From Thioclava marina (GTDB lineage: Bacteria > Pseudomonadota > Alphaproteobacteria > Rhodobacterales > Rhodobacteraceae): a stretch of DNA of 54,448 nucleotides. The stretch covers positions 1 to 54,448 of the forward strand of contig NZ_MPZS01000004.1 in the NCBI RefSeq assembly GCF_002020135.1. Reading direction: 5' to 3'. Under the pieces are notes generated by a model, which was given only the letters and a program-made list of their open reading frames with translations, did not search any database and was not told the origin of the DNA. The position numbers and the translations under genes are program-made. Shown one piece after another: positions 25,301 through 32,984 of this stretch. How positions within the stretch are numbered: the stretch's first letter is position 1; each line of letters starts with the position of its first letter.

Positions 25301-28105
25301 GCGGGTCAGCGTGGTGCCTTCCTCCAGCTCGATGAAACCGGCCTTGTTGTCGAGGCCGCGCAGCAGTTGCGCGAGCGGCGCACGGCGCTGGATCTCGCGG
25401 GCTTTCTGGACCAGTTGGGCCTCGTCGCGGGCCTCGGCCTCGCGGGCGAGTTTCTCGGGCGAAAGCTGGGTCTTGGTCGCGATCCCGGCCTCGGTGCGGG
25501 CCGAACGGGTCGGCGCACGGCGGCCCACCAGCGGCAGGTCAGCGGCGGTCAAGGCCTCGGTCGCGGCGTTCTCCTCGAACCAGGCGCGGCGGGCCTCCAC
25601 TTCGGCCAGCGCCTCGGGCGAGCAGGCTTCGAGCGCGAAATGCTCGGCGCGCATCTCGCCCTTGCGCAGCGGGATCAGGCGCGAGCCACCGGCACCCAGA
25701 TCGTTGGTGCGGGTGATCTTGACCTCGGTGCCCACGGGCAGGGTCTCGGGCTGCACGAGGAAGGCATGGTTCACCGGCGACAGGCCGAAGAGCGAGTATT
25801 TGCCGTCGATATCGGTCACGACGCTCAGGCCCTGGTCGGTCACGATCCGCACGCCGGGCACGCCGGGCTCGGTCGCGTCGCCGCGAATGCCGTTGCCGTC
25901 GCAATCGAGAAAGACCGAGCCGATCACGGTGCCTTCGCGGGCGAAGACGCCGCCTGCGTTGCTCAGCTCGACCACGGCGCGTGCGGCCTCCGAGCTGCGC
26001 AGCGTGCCGGTGCCCGCCTGATAGCCAGAGAAGAGTGCGGTGTTCACGTTGCGGCCCTCGCGCGCGGCGGCCGAGAAGCGCACCGCATAGGTCAGAACGG
26101 TCGTGTCCAGAGGCTCGAGCGTGCCCAGATCGAAGGTCAGATCGCCCGTAGCGTCGCGCTGCGGATCGGCGATCTCTTCGCCGTCATAGCGGGCCGAGCC
26201 CTCGACATAGGTCACGCCCCTGGGCAGGTCGTCGAGCAGGCGCGTGTACATGATCGCCTGATACATGTTGTTCGTGAGCGTCAGCGTGTAGGTGAGGATC
26301 TCGCCGGTGCCGACCTGGTCGCGCTCGGCCTGCTTGGCGAGCGAGAGCGGCACGGCATAGTAGGGATCGGCCGGGATGTCGGAGGGCGCGGGCGTGCCGC
26401 CCTCATGGGCGAAGCTCTCGCCGAAACCGGCCTCGGTGACCAGCCGCCCATAGCCCGGGAAATCGGCGCGCACGGACGGGTAGGTCCAGCCATCGGCCCC
26501 CACCAGACGATAGGCATAGGCGCCTTCCGAAACCGGCGGGAGGGCGAAGAAACCTTGCCGATCGGTCACGGTCATGCCCTTGAGCGCGCCGGTCTCGGCG
26601 TCGATCAGGGTCACGGCCACGCCTTCGATCGGCGCGTTCGTGACCGAGTTGAACAGGAAGTTGCCCGGCACCACGGGAAGCGTGTCGCTGATCCGGCCCG
26701 CGCCGCAATCGGCGAATGCCAGGATCTCGTCGCCCTTGGTGGTCGCCATCACACCGTCGCCCGCGCGCACGGCCACCATCTCGGCCAGCACCACGTCGGC
26801 GGTGGTGAAGATGCCGGTATTGGCGCCGGTCTCGGTCGCGGTCACGGTTTCGGAGTCGCCCGTGCGGCGCGAGACGAGCGTGATCTCGATCTTGTCGATC
26901 GCGGCGGTGCTGTTGCAGGCCCCCGCAAAAAGCGCCAGTCGCGTATCCTTGCCCGGCTCGCCCGAGGTCATGTCGTCGCCGGTCACAGGGTCGACGAAGC
27001 GCAGCGAGGCCTCGGCGTCGGTGTCGCGCTGGTGCACGGTCTCGTTCGAGGCAACCGACAGATCGGGGCTCACCGAGACGCGCGCGGTGTTTTCCACCGT
27101 CACGTCGCCGAGCGCGGTGTTCAGGCTCACCTCGAAGGCGGGATCGCTCGACTTGCCCGGGGCGTAGTCGCCGGCAAAGAAGAAGGCGACCGCGTCGATG
27201 GTCGAGAGATCGCGGGGCAGGGCGGTGACGTAGTCATGGGGCTCGTCGCCCGCGATGTGATACAGCGCCTCCATGCCGCCGCCCGTCACAGGGGCCGCGA
27301 AGACCGTGTTGAGCGGGATCTCGTCGCGCAGCAGGACGCCCGCGCGCTGGACGCCGTCGATGCGCAGCGGCTGGCCGTCGATCTCGTCATAGGCCGCCAC
27401 GGGCGCGTCGGAATTGTTGCGCAGGCGCAGGGTGTAGGTCAGGCGGTCGGCGGTCTCGCCGGCGGCCACGGCCTGTTCTTTCTCGATCTCCAGGGAGGCC
27501 TCGGTGAGGCGCGTCACGCCCTGGGCCGAGATCGAGAGCGTCTCGTCGCCCGCGATGCCGGTCGCGCTCAGAACCGAAGCGAGCGTCGCACCGGCCTGCG
27601 CGGCCGAGGAGATGCGGAATTCGTAGATGAAGCCCGCGCGGTCGCCCGGCTCCAGCGCCAGCGCGTCGGACACGGAGACCACCGGATCGGTCGGGTCGAT
27701 GCGGCCGTTGCCATCGAGATCGCGCACGAGGCGGGCGTTCTGGATCAGCGCGGCGTTCTCGGTGTCGGCGATCGCAAGCAGCGCCTCGATCGGGGTGTTC
27801 CCGGTATTCTCGAGGTCGAAGTAATACTGGCCGATCGCACCACGGGACAGGATCAGCTCGGACAGGCCGGTCAGCGAGAGCGCGGGCACCGCGCCGACGA
27901 TCGCCTCGACCGTGTTGGAGTAGACCGTGGCCTCGATACCGAGCGAAGGGTCGAAATAGGTCGCTTCGGCCTGGTTGCGGATCAGCGTCTCGGCAGGGAC
28001 GCTCGCGCCATGCGAAGACGAGGAGAGAAAGGGAGAAATCGCAAATCCCAGAAGGGCGACAACCCTCAGAGAGCGAAACGGGAAGATCGAAGGGCAACCG
28101 CGCAT
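22382..28105 (-). CDS. Giant surface protein: DUF11/SdrD-B-like domains with C-terminal outer-membrane beta-barrel
   Basis: The protein has 1907 residues with a signal peptide ending near SSSSHGA. An N-terminal module (RNQAEATYFDPSLGIEATVYSNTVEAIV, about residues 43-70) is shared with the neighbouring 868-residue protein. DUF11-like repeats follow (AVAAGETADRLTYTLRLRNNSDAPV; AERDQVGTGEILTYTLTLTNNMYQ). An SdrD-B-like calcium-binding domain comes next (IGSVFLDCDGNGIRGDATEPGVPGVRI), then a linker rich in charged residues. The last 750-800 residues are alternating amphipathic strands (YWLYGGEVNHALTERTKIGARI; DLRLNGKYAGQHQSYRNA; FYLRFTLLLDNSLW), which I read as a very large outer-membrane barrel. 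It is the last gene of a three-gene operon, 84 bases after the 868-residue gene. It probably anchors or exports the partner proteins; no function is established. Confidence 0.8.
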   Translation of the reverse strand: MRGCPSIFPFRSLRVVALLGFAISPFLSSSSHGASVPAETLIRNQAEATYFDPSLGIEATVYSNTVEAIVGAVPALSLTGLSELILSRGAIGQYYFDLENTGNTPIEALLAIADTENAALIQNARLVRDLDGNGRIDPTDPVVSVSDALALEPGDRAGFIYEFRISSAAQAGATLASVLSATGIAGDETLSISAQGVTRLTEASLEIEKEQAVAAGETADRLTYTLRLRNNSDAPVAAYDEIDGQPLRIDGVQRAGVLLRDEIPLNTVFAAPVTGGGMEALYHIAGDEPHDYVTALPRDLSTIDAVAFFFAGDYAPGKSSDPAFEVSLNTALGDVTVENTARVSVSPDLSVASNETVHQRDTDAEASLRFVDPVTGDDMTSGEPGKDTRLALFAGACNSTAAIDKIEITLVSRRTGDSETVTATETGANTGIFTTADVVLAEMVAVRAGDGVMATTKGDEILAFADCGAGRISDTLPVVPGNFLFNSVTNAPIEGVAVTLIDAETGALKGMTVTDRQGFFALPPVSEGAYAYRLVGADGWTYPSVRADFPGYGRLVTEAGFGESFAHEGGTPAPSDIPADPYYAVPLSLAKQAERDQVGTGEILTYTLTLTNNMYQAIMYTRLLDDLPRGVTYVEGSARYDGEEIADPQRDATGDLTFDLGTLEPLDTTVLTYAVRFSAAAREGRNVNTALFSGYQAGTGTLRSSEAARAVVELSNAGGVFAREGTVIGSVFLDCDGNGIRGDATEPGVPGVRIVTDQGLSVVTDIDGKYSLFGLSPVNHAFLVQPETLPVGTEVKITRTNDLGAGGSRLIPLRKGEMRAEHFALEACSPEALAEVEARRAWFEENAATEALTAADLPLVGRRAPTRSARTEAGIATKTQLSPEKLAREAEARDEAQLVQKAREIQRRAPLAQLLRGLDNKAGFIELEEGTTLTRSTTNIRVKANMALTLALLVNGREIEASRIGERASLESRDIQALEFVAVDLRGGDNILTLIGRDPFGIERERVEMTVTAPGAPARIEIVAPETASADPTTPFPVVLRLLDARGRAVPASAVVTLDARRAIWDVTDIRPDTPGIQAFIDNGEATFNVIAPQVSGPDRLSVRASFDAASVSVDFTPNLDERIMIGVIEGAVNLGGSGKGEFIAADKISGFEDTTTGLRGSLYLKGAIKGDALLTLRYNSDRDTEARLFRDIRGDEYYPVYGDRSERGYDAQSASNLYVKVEKGRSYVLYGDIDIAPESPAFKLGATNRVVTGGKAYWANERTSVSVFAANVKAEQRIVEIAGRGVSGPYTIDLKGYVDGSERVEILVRDEDGGDVISAEPMRRGTDYLLNFFSNTITFDTPVHQFDEFGNPVSIRVTYEVEAENAERYWLYGGEVNHALTERTKIGARIVNADAKKGTDARMRLAAAYVTHEAKNGGRWEAEIARSEDQDGETGKAARVAYERKTETSRFQAEAIYTDKSFKAPGAIAAAGRTQLRASYSETLSADSAISVAGEAIYDRTNKTSLHRLEVLYDYQVSPQLGLEIGAEYERRKAGGETDETTSVLLGADWSPKHRENTNIAARLRYPVSGEGDPTLTLSMVSEPKPGWRAYKKSEMTFGDGIVTTRDSLGFDYRLNEWLHGTFDLSRNAGDPATTYTQGLNGVWKRDDLTTFTASIEHSRELETSKAKLTSVALGAKWEAEDQSWVGDADLDATFEPEGATYYASLGLAGKINDDLTVLGRTRVALDKRDGQDHRRIRTRVGLAYRPMENPRLEVLAWYENRIEKRDSESRTHMWSVDASYEASADLRLNGKYAGQHQSYRNAGSVSADALTQLVQGGLNYEFGGDRFQIGLNASHLWDDTGSTSSGFGAEIGFVPTKGTLIALGYNRMQGRVANQSQLHQDGFYLRFTLLLDNSLWDRLDGFLGN

Positions 28106-28152
28106 CTGGTTTTTCCGTCGAATAAGAGGAACAGGGAAGGGGAGGGTGCGCC

Positions 28153-28175
28153 CCCGCCGGACAGGTCCAGGCGGG
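28153..28175 (-). other. Intercistronic hairpin between the two DUF11 genes
   Basis: On the minus strand CCCGCC-T-GGA pairs with TCC-GGCGGG around a short loop. No T-run follows, so it is more likely an mRNA-stability or attenuation element than a full terminator. It could lower expression of the 1907-residue gene relative to the gene before it. Confidence 0.45.
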
Positions 28176-28189
28176 AGCGCGGGGGGAGG

Positions 28190-30796
28190 TCAGTTGTCGA
28201 CCTGGACGGTGAACTCGACCGAGGCCTTGGAGCCGGGCAGCACCGTTCCGTGCGACGAGCTCAGGTTCGTGGCCGAGATCGTGGCGGTGGAGGTGCCGGG
28301 CACGAGAGCCTCCGCACAGGCGCCGCCGCAGTTGGTGATCGAGGTGTAGGCCGGGGCCGCATCGTTGATCACCACGTTCTGGGCAGGTGCCGAGCCGGTG
28401 TTCTCGGCCTCGACCAGGTAGCGGATGCACTGACCGGGTTCGACATCCAGACGGGTCTTGGTGAAGGTCCCAACCGAGCCGTCGCAATTGGCGTCGATGT
28501 ACTGGTACTTGGTCAGCGTGACGTCACCCGAGATGATCTGGATCGTGTCCGAGGTGGCGTTGTCCGAGCCGTCCACATCCGCCTGCGTCAGGTTCAGCGT
28601 GTTCGAGATTGTGATCGTGCCGATTTCCGAGACGCCGACCGTGGAGGTCGAAGGGGTCTGCACGCGGTAGATCAGCGAGAGGCTGTCACCCGGTGCGAGG
28701 CCGCCGGCGATATCCGCGAAGTCAGCCACAACCGGGTCGGTCGCATCGAGCACCCCGTCGTTGTTGGCGTCGTAGAAGATCGCGCCCGAGAAGCCCGACA
28801 GGCCGCTTTCGGTGATCGCACCATCGGTGATCGTCACGTTACCGGTGTTGGTCACGGTGTGCAGGATATCCACGACACCGCCGGGCGAGGCCTGAACCGT
28901 CTGATCGTCGATGATCTGAACGTTGTAGATCTCGTTCACGGTCACCTGGTTGGTGATGCTGTCGGACTGACCCGAGACGGCCGAGGCGACGTTGATGTCG
29001 ATCAGCGTGTCACCAGGAAGCTCGTCCTCCGGCGGGGTCACGACCACGAAGATGCTCTCCGAGCTGCCCGCGGGGATCGTGCCGGTGTTCGAGACGACCG
29101 TGCCGTCAGCGAGTTGGAACTCCACCGTCCAGCCAGCCGGGAGCGGCGTGCCGAGCGAGAGCGTGTAGGTGTCCGAGACCGGGCCGTTGTTCTGCACCAC
29201 CATCTCGTAGGTCACCGGCTGGCCCGGATCGGTCGCGGTGGTCACCCACGGAGCGCCCGCGTTGGTCGGGTTCGCGCCATCGCCTTCCGAGCCGAGAACC
29301 GCGTTCTCGAGGTCGACCGCGGAGGCCAGGACCGCGCCGTTGAATTCGGCGGTCGAGCTGTCCGAGATGCCCGAAGCCTGCGAGGTCGTGGTCACGGTCG
29401 CGGTGTAATCCGTCGTCGCGGTCGGTGCGACATCGGTCGGCAGCTGCGCGATGAGGGTCACGGTGCGGCTTTCGCCGATCGCCATCGGACCGATCGGGCC
29501 GACGATCGGGGTCACGCCGTCGGCGCCCACGAAGCGGAAGGTGGTCCCGGCCGGGTAGTCGACATTGTTCACCGAGAGGGTGAGGCTGTCGGTCGCGTTC
29601 GAGTTGTTGGTCAGAACGAACTCGTGCTTGATCACGCCGCCCTGATAGACATCGGTGCTTTCGGTGACGACATCGTTGTTGGCCGCGTCGTCATCGGTCG
29701 AGGAGACCGTGCCGGTGTTGGGCGTCAGGTCGGGATTGATCGCGGTGTCGGCGATCGCCACGGCATATTGCTCGTCCACGGTGATCTGCGCGGTGTTCGA
29801 GGGCGGGAAGGCCACGCCGTCGACGCTCTGGGTCGCCGCGTTCTGGATGATGCCCGCATTCGCGGTGGCGCCGATCACGGCCTTGAAGGTCACGCTGCCC
29901 GAGCGGCCCGAACCCACCGAGGAGATCGTGAAGCCGACGGTCTGCGCGTCGTCGTAATCCCAGGCGATGGTCTCGCCCACGCCGTTGGTCGCGTCGATCG
30001 CGGTGGGCGTGTTGTTGTCATCGAGCGCGCCCGAGGCATCCGACCACACGGCCGAGCCCGGAACAAAGGTCAGGTCGCCGTCGAGGATATCCTGAACCGA
30101 GTAGTTGTTCGCCGCCGTCAGGCCGGACGAGTTATAGGTCAGGGTGATGGTGACTTCGTCGCCCGCATCCACGATCCCGTTCACGCCCGGATCGACGGTC
30201 ATGTTCTTGACGAGTTCGACGATCGCATCGGTCGAGATCGTCAGCGTGTCGGTGTTCACCGAGGTCACGGAGCCGTCGAGCGAGGAGGTCGCGGTCACGG
30301 TGATCGAGTCCGAGCCGGTCGCGGTCGAGGCAACGGTCGCTTCGATCACGACACCGAACTGCTCGCCATTGGCAAGAACCGGGGTCGAGGTGATCGGGGT
30401 CGAGCTGTCGGCCACGCCGTCCATGTTGGCGTCGGGGTAGAACACGAGGTTGGTCGTGTCGAGCGTGCCGGTGTCGGTCTCGATCGCGGTCAGGGTGAAG
30501 CTGTCCGGGCCGTTGCCGTCATTGGTGATGACGTGGGGCAGGAAGGCCTTGCCGCCGGGCGCGATGGTCTCGGTGTTGTCCGAGGTCAGGGTGACGCCGG
30601 CGACCTGCTGGACGAGGGTCTCGACCGTGTTCGAGGTCACGGTGATCGTGTCGCCCGCGCCGTTCTGATAGGTGGCAACCGCCTGGTTGCCGATCACGGC
30701 GCCCGCTTCGGGGCTGAGGGCGTGGGCGGAGGTGCCGAGCACGATACCGATGGCTGCGACACTCGCCGTGCGGAGGAATTTAGATTGATAGGACAC
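28190..30796 (-). CDS. DUF11-repeat surface protein (868 residues)
   Basis: The start is a GTG at 30796. The signal peptide (FLRTASVAAIGIVLGTSAHA) is followed by the module IGNQAVATYQNGAGDTITVTSNTVETLV (about residues 35-62), which is shared with the 1907-residue protein. About six DUF11-type repeats follow, with phrases such as GEQFGVVIEATV, GVIKHEFVLTNNSNATDSLTLSV, PVTYEMVVQNNGPVSDTYTLSLG and GVVDILHTVTNTGNVTITDGAI. The last 100 residues (VEPGQCIRYLVEAENTGSAPAQ...VLPGSKASVEFTVQVDN) form a module also found in the 170-residue and 1966-residue proteins. It contains almost no lysine or arginine, as is common for secreted repeat proteins. It is the second gene of the operon and probably makes an extended surface fibre. 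Confidence 0.85.
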   Translation of the reverse strand: MSYQSKFLRTASVAAIGIVLGTSAHALSPEAGAVIGNQAVATYQNGAGDTITVTSNTVETLVQQVAGVTLTSDNTETIAPGGKAFLPHVITNDGNGPDSFTLTAIETDTGTLDTTNLVFYPDANMDGVADSSTPITSTPVLANGEQFGVVIEATVASTATGSDSITVTATSSLDGSVTSVNTDTLTISTDAIVELVKNMTVDPGVNGIVDAGDEVTITLTYNSSGLTAANNYSVQDILDGDLTFVPGSAVWSDASGALDDNNTPTAIDATNGVGETIAWDYDDAQTVGFTISSVGSGRSGSVTFKAVIGATANAGIIQNAATQSVDGVAFPPSNTAQITVDEQYAVAIADTAINPDLTPNTGTVSSTDDDAANNDVVTESTDVYQGGVIKHEFVLTNNSNATDSLTLSVNNVDYPAGTTFRFVGADGVTPIVGPIGPMAIGESRTVTLIAQLPTDVAPTATTDYTATVTTTSQASGISDSSTAEFNGAVLASAVDLENAVLGSEGDGANPTNAGAPWVTTATDPGQPVTYEMVVQNNGPVSDTYTLSLGTPLPAGWTVEFQLADGTVVSNTGTIPAGSSESIFVVVTPPEDELPGDTLIDINVASAVSGQSDSITNQVTVNEIYNVQIIDDQTVQASPGGVVDILHTVTNTGNVTITDGAITESGLSGFSGAIFYDANNDGVLDATDPVVADFADIAGGLAPGDSLSLIYRVQTPSTSTVGVSEIGTITISNTLNLTQADVDGSDNATSDTIQIISGDVTLTKYQYIDANCDGSVGTFTKTRLDVEPGQCIRYLVEAENTGSAPAQNVVINDAAPAYTSITNCGGACAEALVPGTSTATISATNLSSSHGTVLPGSKASVEFTVQVDN

Positions 30797-30846
30797 TGTC
30801 TTTTACCATTTCTGTAAGGTTGAGGAGGCGATCCGGGGAGCGCGGA

Positions 30847-31359
30847 TCAGTTGACGCGAACGCGGTAGGTGTTGAGGGCGATCTCGCCCGCTTCGAGCGC
30901 TTCGTTCAGAGACCAGCGCACGGCGCGGACCTCCTCGATCGGCAGCTCTTCTTCACGCAAGCTCCCGTCTGCATCGACGACCTTGCGCATCGCCGGGAGG
31001 GTGGACCATTCCAGCCCTTCCAGCTCGGGATCGAGTTCCGCTTGGATCTCGAAGGTGGCGGGGACCGAGGTGGTCTGGCCGCCCGGGGCGAGGGACACGC
31101 CCTCGGGAACAGGCGCCGCGATCACGAGGCCCTGCATCTCGTCTGCCGTCATGTTCTCGTGCGACAGGGTGTATTGAATGACCTCGCCGGGCTCGACTTC
31201 GGCGCGTTCGACGAGGGCTTCCTGGCCCTCCGCATCCTGGGTCACGACGAGATAGGAGAGCTTGCTTTCAAGCGCGTCCGCAGCGACGGGGGCGGCCGAA
31301 AGGCTCAGGCTGAGACCGGCCAGCGCCGGGACGATGAAAAGGGTCAGGGGACGGGGCAT
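30847..31359 (-). CDS. Small exported protein made of a single DUF11-like C-terminal module
   Basis: The protein has 170 residues from the ATG at 31359, which has GAGGGA upstream and starts a clear signal peptide (RPLTLFIVPALAGLSLSLSAAPVAA). The mature chain contains VEPGEVIQYTLSHENMTADEMQGLVIAAPVPEGVSL and ends EAGEIALNTYRVRVN. This matches the pattern of the C-terminal modules of the two large proteins (VEPGQCIRYLVEAEN...; GAPGDILEYRIAVEN...), so it looks like a free copy of that module. It is the first gene of the operon, 50 bases before the 868-residue gene, with a perfect CTATCC-TTCG-GGATAG dyad 146 bases upstream. A subunit, cap or chaperone role is possible but unproven. Confidence 0.78.
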   Translation of the reverse strand: MPRPLTLFIVPALAGLSLSLSAAPVAADALESKLSYLVVTQDAEGQEALVERAEVEPGEVIQYTLSHENMTADEMQGLVIAAPVPEGVSLAPGGQTTSVPATFEIQAELDPELEGLEWSTLPAMRKVVDADGSLREEELPIEEVRAVRWSLNEALEAGEIALNTYRVRVN

Positions 31360-31504
31360 GTGATTTCCCTCAGGGGGCCGGAGGACCGGCGGTTGCGCAT
31401 CAGCTCGCTTGCACCAAGCGGGCGGTGATGAGCTCATCATTGCGAGGGAAAGCGCCGCGTGCATTGGCGCGGAGGTCTAATCGAAAGGCAGAGAGGAGAG
31501 GGCG

Positions 31505-31520
31505 CTATCCTTCGGGATAG
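31505..31520. promoter_or_regulatory. Surface-regulon dyad d (perfect CTATCC-TTCG-GGATAG)
   Basis: The 6-bp arms are perfectly complementary around a 4-base spacer. It lies 146 bases upstream of the 170-residue gene that starts the DUF11 operon. The TTCG spacer could also give an RNA hairpin with a UUCG loop, so an RNA-level role is not excluded. Confidence 0.55.
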
Positions 31521-31579
31521 GCGCGACTGCCGGGCCGGATAGCGGGCTTGCACCGATCGCGCCAAGCCCCTCGGAAACA

Positions 31580-31611
31580 AAGAAAAAGCGCACCTGCTTT
31601 CGCAGATGCGC
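31580..31611 (-). terminator. Intrinsic terminator of the NarL-type regulator gene
   Basis: On the minus strand GCGCATCTGC-GAAA-GCAGGTGCGC forms a 10-bp stem (one G-U pair) with a GAAA loop, then TTTTTCTTT. It starts 30 bases past the stop at 31641. It separates the regulator from the DUF11 operon downstream. Confidence 0.88.
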
Positions 31612-31640
31612 CATGGTGATCGGAGAGAGTTTCTAAAGGG

Positions 31641-32261
31641 TCAGACGAATCCCGCGTCGCGCGCGATCATTGCCGCATCGGTGCGGTTCTTCGCATCGAG
31701 CTTGCGGCAGAGCGTCTTCACATGCAGCTTGATCGTGACCTCTTGCAGGTCGAGATCGCGGGCGATTTCCTTGTTCGACTTCGCGGCCATCAGACCCCGC
31801 AGAACCTGCTTTTCGCGCTCGGACAGATCGCGCTCGAAATCGGTCTCTTCTGGGTCGTCCTTGCCGGACATGAAACTGACGGGCGCGTAGATCTCGCCGG
31901 CGGCCATGAAGCGCACCGCATTCACCAGCGATTTCGCCGGAAGGGTCTTGGGCAGGAAGCCCGCGGCCCCCGCCTCGAGCGCCTGTTCCGCGATCAGTCG
32001 CGTCGCGGTGCCCGAGATCAGGCCGACGGGCTGTCCGCCATTCGCGGCCAGCGCCTTCTCGAGACCCTCGAGCCCCTTCATGCCGGGCATGGTGAAATCG
32101 AGCAGCACCAGGTCGAACGGACCGGCCGTCTCGATCTTGTCGATCGCCTCGGGAAGGTCCTTGGCCGAGTGCGTCTCGGCATTTCCATCGGCATCGAGGA
32201 ACATCGCGATGGTTTCACGCACGAGGTCGTGGTCGTCTGCAATCAATATCCGTAAAGGCAT
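31641..32261 (-). CDS. NarL/LuxR-type response regulator
   Basis: The protein has 206 residues. The receiver domain (about 1-120) has the acidic pair D9-D10, phosphorylation site Asp55 in LVLLDFTMPG and Lys105 in GFLPKTL. The C-terminal LuxR helix-turn-helix is LSEREKQVLRGLMAAKSNKEIARDLDLQEVTIKLHVKTLCRKLDAKNRTDA. It lies divergent from the SUOX-fold protein and the hybrid kinase (HK-REC-HPt). That pairing with a NarL-type regulator is the GacS/GacA or BarA/UvrY layout, so phosphate probably flows from the kinase's HPt domain to Asp55. It sits in the middle of the surface-gene block and is the leading candidate to bind the GGATAG/CTATCC dyads. A weak copy of that dyad lies 24 bases upstream of its own start. 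Confidence 0.92.
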   Translation of the reverse strand: MPLRILIADDHDLVRETIAMFLDADGNAETHSAKDLPEAIDKIETAGPFDLVLLDFTMPGMKGLEGLEKALAANGGQPVGLISGTATRLIAEQALEAGAAGFLPKTLPAKSLVNAVRFMAAGEIYAPVSFMSGKDDPEETDFERDLSEREKQVLRGLMAAKSNKEIARDLDLQEVTIKLHVKTLCRKLDAKNRTDAAMIARDAGFV

Positions 32262-32284
32262 TCGGCAACCCTTCCGTTAACAAT

Positions 32285-32300
32285 ACATCCCACCGCATAG
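32285..32300. promoter_or_regulatory. Degenerate surface-regulon dyad upstream of the NarL-type regulator
   Basis: ACATCC-CACC-GCATAG keeps the N4 spacing and the right arm seen in copy e (GCATAG), with two changes in the left arm. It lies 24 bases upstream of the regulator ATG, where it could mediate autoregulation. On its own it is weak evidence. Confidence 0.3.
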
Positions 32301-32491
32301 CTGGGCCTGATCTTGCGGCATGTCTTCTTCGCAGGAGGCGGTGGGCTTGGCAAAACCTTTTACACGCCTTAGGCGAATGCCTCCTCTTATATACGGAAGT
32401 ATAGCACAGCTGTTCTTCTGCGCGCTGGAAAACGGCCTGGCGAGAATTCACGTTGTAGCCTGGATTTATGTCGCAACTCCGAGGGTACGAA

Positions 32492-32965
32492 ATGTTCAGC
32501 AAACATCTATTCGCCGCAGCCTTGTCGATCGCCGCTTTCGTCGCGGGTGGGGCGCAGGCCGAGACCGCCGTGCTGACCGTCAGCCACAATGGCGAGCAGA
32601 CCGCGATGACGATGGATGAGCTCAAGGCCATGCCGGCGACCAGCTTCACCACCTCGACGCAATGGACCGAGGGCGGCCCGGTCGAGTTCACCGGCGTCTC
32701 GCTCGCCGATTTCGCCGCGGCTTTCGGCGTGACCGAAGGCACTATCAGCGCCACCGCGATCAACGATTACACGGTCAAGATCCCGGTTTCGGACGCTGTC
32801 GAGGGCGGCCCCATCATTGCCTATGCGATGAACGGCAACGAAATGTCGCGCCGCGACAAGGGTCCGCTTTGGGTGATCTACCCGTTCGACGACAAGCCGG
32901 ACTACAAGGCGGAAACCTATTACAGCCGCGCCATCTGGCAACTTGACCGGGTGACTTTCGAGTAA
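32492..32965 (+). CDS. Periplasmic SUOX-fold (molybdopterin-oxidoreductase-like) small protein
   Basis: The protein has 157 residues from the ATG at 32492 (GAGGG about 6 bases upstream). The signal peptide is MFSKHLFAAALSIAAFVAGGAQA. The mature part (MTMDELKAMPATSFTTSTQWTEGGPVEFTGVSLADFAAAFG...AINDYTVKIPVSDA...GNEMSRRDKGPLWVIYPFD) resembles the SUOX/molybdopterin-binding domain. It is much shorter than the enzymes and I do not see the cofactor-binding cysteine. It ends 19 bases before the hybrid kinase gene, so it probably works with that kinase as a periplasmic sensing partner rather than as an enzyme. Confidence 0.75.
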   Translation: MFSKHLFAAALSIAAFVAGGAQAETAVLTVSHNGEQTAMTMDELKAMPATSFTTSTQWTEGGPVEFTGVSLADFAAAFGVTEGTISATAINDYTVKIPVSDAVEGGPIIAYAMNGNEMSRRDKGPLWVIYPFDDKPDYKAETYYSRAIWQLDRVTFE

Positions 32966-32984
32966 CTCTCGGCTACGGGAGAGT

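Noticed and set aside
22463-30817. A very long open frame (over 8 kb) on the plus strand opposite the DUF11 operon
   Set aside because: It runs antisense to three genes with signal peptides and clear domains, and crosses their intergenic gaps. Its translation is rich in R, G, D, H and V without domains. In GC-rich DNA with strong third-position bias, antisense frames often lack stops.
31505-31520. CTATCC-TTCG-GGATAG read only as an RNA hairpin
   Set aside because: A UUCG-loop hairpin is possible, but the same arms occur with other spacers at the other promoters, so a DNA-binding site is the better single explanation.
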